64,000 nucleotides of DNA from Candidatus Bathyoplasma sp. NZ. Lineage in GTDB: Bacteria; Bacillota_I; Bacilli_A; MAG-NZ. The DNA is taken from assembly GCA_013332095.1 (NCBI GenBank), contig JABENI010000006.1:1-64000 (forward strand). Direction: 5' to 3'. The position numbers and the translations under genes were made by a program. Position 1 is the first letter of the stretch. Every line of letters starts with the position of its first letter. Shown here in pieces: positions 56,584 to 64,000 of the stretch. The notes beneath the pieces are model-generated. The model ran no database searches and was not told the origin of the DNA. It was given only the letters and a program-made list of their open reading frames with translations.

Positions 56584-57534
56584 ATGGAAGAATACACAGA
56601 TAATTTAAAATTGTTTAAAGAAAATTTATCAAATGCAGTTAAAATAAAGGGAGTAACAAAAGCTGAAGTTACATATTTTGCTATATCGTATTTAATGAAT
56701 GATGGGATATTAAATGCAGAAGAAATTAATACTCATATAAAAGAAGATTTGAAAAAAATAGAAAAGAACAAAATGGTCAAGAAAAGCCTTTTTACAACTT
56801 ATTCTATTTCAGTTTTATTAATGGAGAAAAAAGATGTTTTAAAGAGTTTGACAATTATCAATAATTACTATGATATTTTAAAAGAGAAAGCTAAAAAACA
56901 TAAATCCAAATTCACATCAATCGGTTTTACAATTTTTCAATTAATCGGAGATGAAAGTCTGGCAAAGTTATTAGATGAAGCAAATTCTATATTCGAAATA
57001 TTTAAAAAGAATCATAAATTTTTAATAAATGCATCTGATTATCCAATAGCTATTATTTATGCACAAAGGCATTTAAGCCCAAATAATGTAGAAATATTAT
57101 TTCAAAAGTTTAAGAATAACAACTTTTCTTCAAACAATGGGTTACAAACATTATGCCAACTGTTAGCATTAAATGAAAATTTAGATACTGACATAACCGT
57201 AAATAAAGTATCAAACTACTACAATAAACTAAAAGAAAGAAAATTAAAAATATCATCTGAAAATTATTTATCGCTTGCAGTACTTGATAGTTTACTAGAA
57301 GATAACAATGTTGTAGTTGACTTAATAGAAAAAAAATATTTAGAATTAAAAGAAACTAAAAATTTGAAAATATCAGGTAAACAAGCAATAATCACAGTCG
57401 CAATTTTCTTAACTTTTAAAACTTTGTCAAAAAAATCAAAAGATAATTCACTTATTGATTTGTTAGTTTTTTATAACCTAAACCGTATAATACATCAGAG
57501 AATTACAACAGCAGGAGCAGTAGCAGCTACTTAA
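56584..57534 (+). CDS. DUF4003-like protein, copy 1
   Basis: 316 residues, largely helical, with no signal peptide or membrane helix. DUF4003-type segments are ANSIFEIFKKNHKFLINASDYP (in parts, about 137-157), NGLQTLCQLLALNE (about 188-201) and LSLAVLDSLL (about 232-241). The function of the family is unknown. The start is the ATG after GGAAG. It shares most residues with the two following copies; its C-terminal last 15 residues (TTAGAVAAT) differ. An expanded paralogue family often points to surface, immune or stress variation, but nothing in the sequence decides. Confidence 0.7.
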   Translation: MEEYTDNLKLFKENLSNAVKIKGVTKAEVTYFAISYLMNDGILNAEEINTHIKEDLKKIEKNKMVKKSLFTTYSISVLLMEKKDVLKSLTIINNYYDILKEKAKKHKSKFTSIGFTIFQLIGDESLAKLLDEANSIFEIFKKNHKFLINASDYPIAIIYAQRHLSPNNVEILFQKFKNNNFSSNNGLQTLCQLLALNENLDTDITVNKVSNYYNKLKERKLKISSENYLSLAVLDSLLEDNNVVVDLIEKKYLELKETKNLKISGKQAIITVAIFLTFKTLSKKSKDNSLIDLLVFYNLNRIIHQRITTAGAVAAT

Positions 57535-58450
57535 AATATTCTAACTTATAAACTATACGAGATTTTCTAGCATTAATGATTCCACTAAAGGAAAATGAAA
57601 TCAGTAATTCTAGTTCATTTAAAATAAATATAATATTAGTAATGTACAATAATCACTGAAAAATATTTAAGTAATAGTAGTTTGAGTAGAGTGGTAATAG
57701 TGATTTCTCATTCAAGGTACTACAAGAATGCTTTAAAAATGATTAGGGAAGTATGCAGTGAAACAGGACTCTGATGTTAACCTTTATATTTGGAAGATTT
57801 AAAGTAAATGATTTGGTATGAGATAAGTAATGAGGACTTGTTTTTGTAAAAGTCAGATGATTTTATTATTGAGTTTAAATTAAGAAAGTGCAACAAATTT
57901 TGAATAGATAGACAAATAAGTTTTCCATGAAATGATTAATCCTATAATCAAACTCATGGAGGACTTTTATTATGAATAAAAGAAGCACAGATATTAATGA
58001 AAAATTTAATGGAGTAAGAAGAATAAAAAGAAATTGATGATACAGTAAACTTACAGAATATGTCAAAAAGAATGCTTAAAAATGGAGTTGAAGTTCTTTT
58101 GCAAGGTGAGTTAGAAAATAAATTTGGATATTCAAAAGGTAATTATGAAATGACTTTTATTTTAAAAATATTAAATCAGATTTAGGAGAACTAGAAATAA
58201 CTATATCAAGGGATAGCAATTGCCTTGGGTTGACCTTTCTGGACTGAGATTGTATTCATTTGAACTTTCTAATCTTGCATTCTTTCCTAAGATTTTTTTC
58301 CATTATTTTGTTAAATGCTAAAAAACACAAAATTTTATTTGTTAGTCTTTATCTCTAAATTGTTGGGAGTATATAGATTTTTTAGATATTGTCTATAACT
58401 AAAAAGTAATTTCTTTTGTGAAATGCCTTCCTATAAAATAGTTTTTGCAC
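57535..58450. other. Inter-copy region, unit 2
   Basis: No intact gene. Contains the best preserved IS256-type fragment (57973-58220, with SKRMLKNGVEVLLQGELENK, then a frameshift), and CTTTCTGGACTGAGATTGTA at about 58237, an IS3-like end also seen at 62150. The opposite strand carries only a chance frame. Confidence 0.6.
57973..58222 (+). pseudogene. IS256-type transposase N-terminal fragment, unit 2
   Basis: ATG with NKRSTDINEKFNG, a frameshift, then MLKNGVEVLLQGELENKFGY, SKGNYE and KSDLGELEITISRD. This is clearly the IS256-family N-terminus; about 300 further residues are missing. It is preceded by the element-like TAGACAAATAAGTTTTCCAT. Confidence 0.65.
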
Positions 58451-58453
58451 ATA

Positions 58454-58482
58454 TTTACATTTATTAGTTTGTATTGTATAAT
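58454..58482 (+). promoter_or_regulatory. Conserved promoter of DUF4003-like gene, unit 2
   Basis: TTTACA (58454-58459), 17-base spacer, TATAAT (58477-58482); IS6-type end AAAACTTTGCAACAGAACC at about 58525-58543 in the leader. Confidence 0.75.
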
Positions 58483-58563
58483 AGTAACTATAAAATGCAA
58501 ATTATAGGGATTTTGCAATTGATAAAAACTTTGCAACAGAACCTGTGGTTGTAGGAGGATAAT

Positions 58564-59532
58564 GTGGAAGAATACACAGATAATTTAGAAATATTTAAAG
58601 AAAATTTATCAAATGCAGTTAAAATAAAGGGAGTAACAATAGATGAAGCAATATATCATGCTGTATTGTATTTAATGAATGATAGTACATTAAATGCAGA
58701 AGAAATCAATATCCACATAAAAGAAGACTTGGAAAAAATAGAAAATAATAAAAGGTTGTATAGAAGCCCTTTTATAATGTACTTTGTTTCAGTTTTATTG
58801 ATGGAGAAAAAAGATGTTTTAAAAGGTTTGACAATTATTAATAATTGCTATGATATTTTAAAAGAGAAAGCTAAAAAATATAAGTATAATTCCGTATCAA
58901 TCGGTTTTACAATTTTTCAGTTAATCGGAGAGGAAAGTCCGGCAAAGTTATTAGATGAGGCAAATTCTATATTCGCAGTATTTAAAAAGAATCATAAATT
59001 TTTAACAAATTCATCTGATTATCCAATAGCGGTTATTTACGCACAACAACATTTAAGCCCAAATAATGTAGAAATATTATTTCAAAAATTTAAGAATAAC
59101 AACTTTTCTTCAAACAAAGGTTTACAAACATTATGCCAACTATTAGCATTAAATAAAAATTTAGATATTGATACAACCGTAAATAAAATAACAGACTACT
59201 ACAGCAATCTAAAAGAAAGAAAATTAAAAATATCATCTTACAATTATTTATTGCTTGCAATACTTGATAGTTTACTAGAAGATAAGAATGTTGTACTTGA
59301 TTTAATAGAAAAAATATGTTTAGAATTACAAGAAACTAAAAATTTGAAAATATCAGATAAAGAAGCAGTAATCACAGTCGCAATTTTCTTAACTTTTAAA
59401 ACTTTATCAAAAAAATCAAAAGATAATTCATTTATTGATTTATTACTTTTTCACAAAATAAATCATGTAATAAGTCAGGCTGCAGCAATGAGGAACAATA
59501 ATATTGGCATGATGGGACCGATAGTTACTTAA
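58564..59532 (+). CDS. DUF4003-like protein, copy 2
   Basis: 322 residues. The start codon is GTG where copies 1 and 3 have ATG, with a better ribosome site (GTAGGAGGAT). It is the most diverged copy in the first 90 residues (ATIDEAIYHAV..., RLYRSPFIMYFVS) and has Lys/Tyr changes in the middle, while GLQTLCQLLALNKNLDIDTT and FLTFKTLSKKSKDNSFIDLL are conserved. The C-terminal tail ends NNNIGMMGPIVT, unlike the others. No family member function is known. Confidence 0.7.
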   Translation: MEEYTDNLEIFKENLSNAVKIKGVTIDEAIYHAVLYLMNDSTLNAEEINIHIKEDLEKIENNKRLYRSPFIMYFVSVLLMEKKDVLKGLTIINNCYDILKEKAKKYKYNSVSIGFTIFQLIGEESPAKLLDEANSIFAVFKKNHKFLTNSSDYPIAVIYAQQHLSPNNVEILFQKFKNNNFSSNKGLQTLCQLLALNKNLDIDTTVNKITDYYSNLKERKLKISSYNYLLLAILDSLLEDKNVVLDLIEKICLELQETKNLKISDKEAVITVAIFLTFKTLSKKSKDNSFIDLLLFHKINHVISQAAAMRNNNIGMMGPIVT

Positions 59533-60440
59533 AATATTGTACTTATAAACTATTCGAGGGTTTCTAGCATTAACGATTCCATTAATAGAAAATGAAATAC
59601 AGTAATTTTAGTTTATTTAAAGCAAAGATAATATTAGTAATGATATAATGATTACTGCAAAACATTTAAGGAATAATAGTTTGAGGAGAGTAATAATAAT
59701 GATGTCTCATTCAGGATATCACAAAAATGCTTTAAAATTGATTAGGGGAGGATACAGAGAAACAGGACTCTGATGTTTACCTTTAGTTTGGAAGATTTAA
59801 AGCAAATGATTTGGTATGAGATAAGTAATATTCCTTCTGAGGACTTGTTTTGGCAAAGTAAGATGATTTTCTTATTGAATTTAAATTAAGAAAGTGTAAC
59901 AAATTTTGTGTGAATAGACAAATAAGTTTTCCATAGTATGATTAACCCCATAATCAAACTAACGGAAGACTTTTATTATGAATGAAATAATAGATAGAAA
60001 TTAATGAAGAATTAATGAGTAAGAAAAATAAGAAGAAATTGGTGATATAGTAAACTTACATAATATCTCAAAAGGAATGCTTGAAAATGGAGTTGAAGTT
60101 CTTTTGCAAATTCAATTAGGTATTCAAAAAGTAATTATAGAAATGTCTTTTATTATAACAATATTAAATCAGATTTAGGAGAACTAGAAATAACTATATC
60201 AAGAGGTAGAAATTGCCTTGGTATGAACTTTCTGGAATGGGATTGTACTCATTTTAACTTTCTAATCATATATTATTCCTTAATATTTTGCACCATTATT
60301 TTGTTAAATGCTAAAAAACATAAAATTTAATTTGCTATTTTTGTATCTGGATTGTTGAAAATATTTCAGGTATCTGAGTATTTCTATAACTGAAAAATAT
60401 TTTTTTTATTAAAATATCTTTCTTTAAAATAGTTTTTGCA
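59533..60440. other. Inter-copy region, unit 3
   Basis: Same order as unit 2: IS256-type fragment near 59977-60200 (frames broken, MLENGVEVLLQ...), GAACTTTCTGGAATGGGATT at about 60225, then promoter. No intact gene. Confidence 0.6.
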
Positions 60441-60444
60441 CACA

Positions 60445-60473
60445 TTTACATTTATTAATTTGTATCGTATAAT
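60445..60473 (+). promoter_or_regulatory. Conserved promoter of DUF4003-like gene, unit 3
   Basis: TTTACA (60445-60450), 17-base spacer, TATAAT (60468-60473); IS6-type end AAAACTTTGCAACAGAGCC follows at about 60517. Confidence 0.75.
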
Positions 60474-60554
60474 AGTAACTATAAAATGTAAATTGTAAGG
60501 ATTTTGTAATTGATAAAAACTTTGCAACAGAGCCAATGATTGTAGGAGGATAAT

Positions 60555-61532
60555 ATGGAAGAATACACAGATAATTTAAAATTATTTAAAGAAAATTTAT
60601 CAAACGCAATTAAAATAAAGGGAGTAACAAGAACTGAAGCCATATATTATGCTATATCCTATTTAATGAATGATGGGACAATAAATGCAGAAGAAATCAA
60701 TACCCATGTAAAAGAAGATTTGAAAAAAATAGAAAATAATAAAATAGTAAAGAAAAATCTTTTTACAATATACGCTGTTTCAGTTTTATTAAGGGAGAAA
60801 AAAGATGTTTTAAGGAATTTGACAATTATTAATAATTACTATGATATTTTAAAAGAGAAAGCTAAAAAACATAAATACATATTTACATTCACATCAATTG
60901 GTCTTACAATTTTTCAGTTAATTGGAGAGGAAAATTCTACAAAGTTATTAGATGAAGCAAATTCTATATTTGAAATATTTAAAAAGGACCATAAATTTTT
61001 AACAAATGCAACTGATTATCCAATTGCTATTATTTATGCACAAAAGCATTTAAGTCCAAATAATGTAGAAATATTATTTCAAAAATTTAAGAATAACAAC
61101 TTTACTTCAAACAAGGGGTTACAAACATTATGCCAACTATTAGCATTAAATGAAGATTTATATATTGACATAACCGTAAATAAAATATCAAGCTACTACA
61201 ATAAACTAAAAGAAAGAAAATTAAAAATATCATCTGAAAATTATTTATCACTTGCTGTACTTGATGGTTTAGTAGAAGATAACAATGTTGTAGTTGATTT
61301 AATAGAAAAAATATATTTAGAATTAAAAGAAATTAAAAATTTGAAAATATCAGGTAAACAAGCAATGATAACAGCCGCAATTTTCTTAACTTTTAAAACT
61401 TTATCAAAAAAATCAAAAGATAATTCATTTATTGATTCGTTGGTTTTTTATAACATAAACCGTGCAATAAATCAGAGAATTGCAATAATGACAATAGTAA
61501 CTACAATAATGACAACAGTAGCAATTATTTAA
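60555..61532 (+). CDS. DUF4003-like protein, copy 3
   Basis: 325 residues. ATG behind GTAGGAGGAT. Very close to copy 1 (for example ISGKQAMITAAIFLTFKTL), with a two-residue insertion near residue 108 (KYIFTFTSIG) and a tail rich in Ile/Thr/Met (AIMTIVTTIMTTVAII) that is hydrophobic in this copy only. The changing C-terminal tails against a conserved core are notable. Function unknown. Confidence 0.7.
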   Translation: MEEYTDNLKLFKENLSNAIKIKGVTRTEAIYYAISYLMNDGTINAEEINTHVKEDLKKIENNKIVKKNLFTIYAVSVLLREKKDVLRNLTIINNYYDILKEKAKKHKYIFTFTSIGLTIFQLIGEENSTKLLDEANSIFEIFKKDHKFLTNATDYPIAIIYAQKHLSPNNVEILFQKFKNNNFTSNKGLQTLCQLLALNEDLYIDITVNKISSYYNKLKERKLKISSENYLSLAVLDGLVEDNNVVVDLIEKIYLELKEIKNLKISGKQAMITAAIFLTFKTLSKKSKDNSFIDSLVFYNINRAINQRIAIMTIVTTIMTTVAII

Positions 61533-61673
61533 AATATTCTAATCTCATAAACTATACGAGATTTTCTAGCATTAATGATTTTGTTAATGGAAAATGAAAT
61601 ACAGTAATTTTGCTTCATTTAAAGCAAAGATAACATAGTTTAGAAGAAAATTAACTAACATGAAAGGTTTATT

Positions 61674-62054
61674 ATGAATAAAAAATTAATAATTACAGAA
61701 TTTTGGAAATCAGTGATTGAGCAAAATGATCAACATTTGAAGACGTTTTTTTTAGATAATGCAAGAATCAGGTGGCATAACACGAATGAATTATTTTCTT
61801 TAGAAGAATATATTATAGCCAATTGTGAATACCCTGGAAACTGGAAAGGAGAAGTAGAGAGAATAGAAGAATTAGATTCTATGGTAGTTACCGTTACTAG
61901 ATTAGTTCTTGCTGAAGATGGTACATCATTTCATGCTACTTCTTTTTTTGAATTTGATGGAGATAAAATAATATCACTTGATGAATACTGGGGAGAAGAT
62001 GGAGCAGCTCCGCAGTGGAGAATAGATAAAAAAATAGGCAAAGTTATTAAATAA
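61674..62054 (+). CDS. NTF2-like (SnoaL) domain protein
   Basis: 126 residues, a single NTF2-like cone fold. It has FWKSVIEQNDQHLKTFFLDNARIRWHN near the start and the late FEFDGDKIISLDEYWGEDG, typical of SnoaL-like proteins, which may act as enzymes or binding proteins. No catalytic residue can be assigned. AAAGGTTT lies before the ATG. It is flanked by IS debris and was probably carried with it. Confidence 0.75.
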   Translation: MNKKLIITEFWKSVIEQNDQHLKTFFLDNARIRWHNTNELFSLEEYIIANCEYPGNWKGEVERIEELDSMVVTVTRLVLAEDGTSFHATSFFEFDGDKIISLDEYWGEDGAAPQWRIDKKIGKVIK

Positions 62055-62149
62055 TATATTAACAGTAAATGTATTATAGGATATGAAAATTTCAAACTCC
62101 ACCTTGATCCTATTTTGATGCAAGGATAGGGGAACATATGTGTATTTGT

Positions 62150-62700
62150 CTTAACTTTCTGGACTCAGATTATCCCTTTATAGTATAATAATATTAGGAG
62201 TGGTAATATGGCTAAGTTATATGCTCTAAGCTTTAAAGAAAAAATAGTAAAATTAATACTTGAAGATGGTACATGAAAACATAAATTTGAAAGAAAATGA
62301 AATATAGAACGATACATTTAAAATATTGAATTCGAAAAGATAAAGAATCAAGTATTTCTTTGGAAAAGTTATACTTAATAGATAATTAGAAGAAAATATT
62401 AGTTCAGTTATGGCCAATCCATAACTGGATTTTTATAATTTTAGATAGGATACAATAAGTTGGACACCAAATTCGACACGTTAATATTAATTAAATATTG
62501 AAAGAAGAAATTATATATCAGAAAAAAACATTTAACAAGCAGATGATAATATTAATCCTAAATCAACTATTAATTTATTAAACTCAAAAATAAAAAACTT
62601 TATAGATGAAGAATTAAAAGCTCTATTAATAAATTTTCTAACAATAAATAATTTATATTTTAACTTTAATAATGAAAAATATTATACATAATTTAATGTT
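62150..62700 (+). mobile_element. IS3-type element remnant(s)
   Basis: AACTTTCTGGACTCAGATTA at about 62154 and a TATAAT at 62183-62188 precede an ATG at 62208 with MAKLYALSFKEKIVKLILEDG, a typical IS3 OrfA start, ending at TGA after 22 codons. A second end-like sequence, GTTGGACACCAAATTCGACAC, lies at about 62460. No frame continues, so both are relics. Confidence 0.6.
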
Positions 62701-63084
62701 TTTTATAATTTAGAAATTAACTTTAGATAGATTTAATAACATAAATATTGAGTAGATGACATGTGCTTTTTAAATACATTATCAAAATATTTATTACATC
62801 TAATTACTAAAATTATTAATATAGTTGAATTTAAAGATAAAATTTAAGATATGTGCAAATTCAAGAGTTACTATCCAAAAATTCTATGAATTTATTTAGA
62901 AAATAAGAATATTGTTGTATAATGTAGATAGGTGATTATAACAGCACACAAGAAAGTGCAAATATGATTTAGAATGTTGTGACAGTACAATAAGGGTGTT
63001 ATCTAAAAGGGGATTTTCGATAATTTTTGAAATTTAAAAATTTGTATTTAATATATTTCAATAAAAAAGAGGTGCATTTAAAAT
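62700..63084. other. Gene-free AT-rich stretch
   Basis: No gene recognised. A TATAAT at about 62918-62923 could serve as a promoter; its product is unclear. GAGGTG lies before the following membrane-protein start. Confidence 0.45.
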
Positions 63085-63555
63085 ATGAAGAAAAAATTAA
63101 TTTTTAGTATCATATTTTTATTTATTTCAGGATTCATAGTTCATTATGGTGACGATTATCTTGGCAGTAAAGGAATTTTAAGATATTTATTCCCTCAAGA
63201 AGAATCAATTATTGAGCATTCTAAATTATATTCAACAGGAATGATCTTCCTTTTAATTCAATCTTTTCTATGCTTAACTGCTTTCTCTAAAAAATTTATT
63301 TTCGCTCATTGTATTTCTTTATTTATAATGTTAACGCTTAGTATAATTGTATTTTTGATAATAGGAAAAGTGACAAATGAACATAGTTTTACGCGAACAC
63401 TGGTTGTTTATGGTTTAATTCTCACTATAAGTCAATTTATTGCGTACCGGATTATTAAAAGTAAAAGAGTAATTAATAATATAGTTATTAAAATATTTTT
63501 CTTAACTGCTATAATGACTGCATTTACAATATTTTATACTGACTATCCGCTTTAA
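63085..63555 (+). CDS. DUF6512-like membrane protein
   Basis: 156 residues and about five helices. The first segment LFISGFIVHYGDDYLGSKGI followed by LFPQEESIIEHSKL (about 13-47) resembles DUF6512 proteins, where HxxYEWSG ... ESVWEHLKL is usual. Function unknown. AAAGAGGTG precedes the ATG. Monocistronic. Confidence 0.6.
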   Translation: MKKKLIFSIIFLFISGFIVHYGDDYLGSKGILRYLFPQEESIIEHSKLYSTGMIFLLIQSFLCLTAFSKKFIFAHCISLFIMLTLSIIVFLIIGKVTNEHSFTRTLVVYGLILTISQFIAYRIIKSKRVINNIVIKIFFLTAIMTAFTIFYTDYPL

Positions 63556-64000
63556 TAAAAAAAATAACTATTCAGTCAATGCTTATACAGGTCATGGAAC
63601 AATCACATAATTATTAATTTGAATTATCTGAAAAACAATAGATTAAAAAATTGATGATTTGATTGCAAAACTTTTAATTGTTTTTTTATAGTAGATATAA
63701 TTTTTTAATGTATAACACAAGCACTACAATTAATCAAAATTTATTATATCTTTGTAGTGCATCCTTTAAAGCGAATTTTTATTTTGATTCTGTTACAAAG
63801 AATTAAAATTGATAAATTTCTAAACTAGAAAAAAATGTTGCTATTGATTTTTTTAAAAAGAATAAAAATATAATTGAGACACATTCTTTTTTTAAAAATA
63901 TTGAAAATATAGATATTTATCCGATCATTTTGGCAGAATTGTTAAGTACATCTGTTATGAAAATGACTTAAGTGAAATAGAAATGATTCATAATTTTATT
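63556..64000. other. Window end: hairpin, IS6-like end and a coding remnant
   Basis: GCACTACAA (about 63720) pairs with TTGTAGTGC (about 63752), a terminator-like hairpin of unknown ownership. GATTCTGTTACAAAG at 63786-63800 resembles an IS6-type end. From about 63826 one frame reads LEKNVAIDFFKKNKNIIETH and ends at TAA near 63969; the next frame continues with ENDLSEIEMIHNF, so it is a frameshifted remnant of an unrecognised gene running off the edge. Confidence 0.45.

Larger units (their letters stand above)
55632..61640 (+). repeat. Tandem triplication of a ~2-kb unit
   Basis: A block starting TAATGGAAAATGAAATACAG recurs at about 55632, 57586, 59583 and, as a partial fourth copy, 61585, giving periods of about 1954, 1997 and 2002 bases. 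Each full unit has the same order: decayed DNA, IS256-type fragment, ACTTTCTGGACT element, promoter, IS6-type end, and one DUF4003-like gene. Copies differ by scattered substitutions and small indels, so the duplication is not very recent. Confidence 0.92.

Noticed and set aside
57875-58066. 63-codon minus-strand frame
   Set aside because: Lies opposite the IS256 fragment in unit 2; not present in units 1 and 3.
55632-61584. CRISPR array or similar short-repeat locus
   Set aside because: The repeats are ~2 kb units with genes, not short direct repeats with spacers.

Overview
The window is a stretch of AT-rich (by eye about 30% GC) chromosome from a low-GC Gram-positive bacterium (Bacillota). 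The signs are strong AGGAGG-type ribosome binding sites, a T-box leader, IS6/IS256/IS3-type insertion remnants, a Gram-positive PrgI/VirB4-type secretion ATPase and the standard genetic code (TGA is used as a stop). I do not assign a genus.

Layout. 1-0.7 kb: IS debris with a perfect 24-bp hairpin. 0.75-5.1 kb: gdhA, an unknown membrane protein, a cation diffusion facilitator, a TspO-family protein and a DUF445 protein. 5.2-15.9 kb: a T-box-controlled operon, ilvC-leuA-cimA-leuC-leuD-leuB-ilvD-ilvB, covering leucine, valine and (through citramalate) isoleucine; no acetolactate synthase regulatory subunit follows ilvB. 16-25.3 kb: a degenerate EEP-fold protein, alr, rubrerythrin, then on the minus strand nadA-nadB-nadC and asnA-queuosine-precursor transporter, followed by an aminotransferase and a HhH-GPD glycosylase. 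25.3-30.6 kb: a gene remnant, an MmcQ/YjbR protein, an AlbA_2-type ATPase-like regulator cut by a stop codon, and an ABC-2 export operon.

30.6-38.7 kb is the most unusual part: a four-gene locus with a 1277-residue Ig-repeat surface protein, a VirB6/TrbL-like membrane protein, a fused PrgI(VirB3-like)-VirB4 ATPase that appears to start at an AUU codon, and a small two-helix lipoprotein or pilin-like protein. No relaxase, coupling protein or cell-wall hydrolase is near, so this looks like a minimal type IV secretion-like surface machine rather than a conjugative element. 38.8-41.5 kb: hemolysin III, proB and proA.

41.6-50.8 kb is an accessory island of toxin-antitoxin and defence-like genes: an ImmA/IrrE protein whose HEXXH motif reads HEIGR, with a membrane partner; an ABC-2 pair; higB, a HigA-ImmA fusion and an sce7725-like gene in one operon; a convergent frameshifted sce7726-like gene with a PD-(D/E)XK-like signature; a split HipA system (kinase plus HipA-N/HIRAN protein); and a decayed nucleotidyltransferase.

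51-64 kb: a YVTN beta-propeller protein, a small membrane protein, hcp, then a 2-kb unit present three times in tandem. Each unit carries one DUF4003-like gene behind a conserved promoter and an IS6-type terminal repeat, plus decayed IS256 DNA. The end of the window holds an NTF2-like protein, IS3 debris and a DUF6512-like membrane protein. No rRNA, tRNA or CRISPR array was seen.
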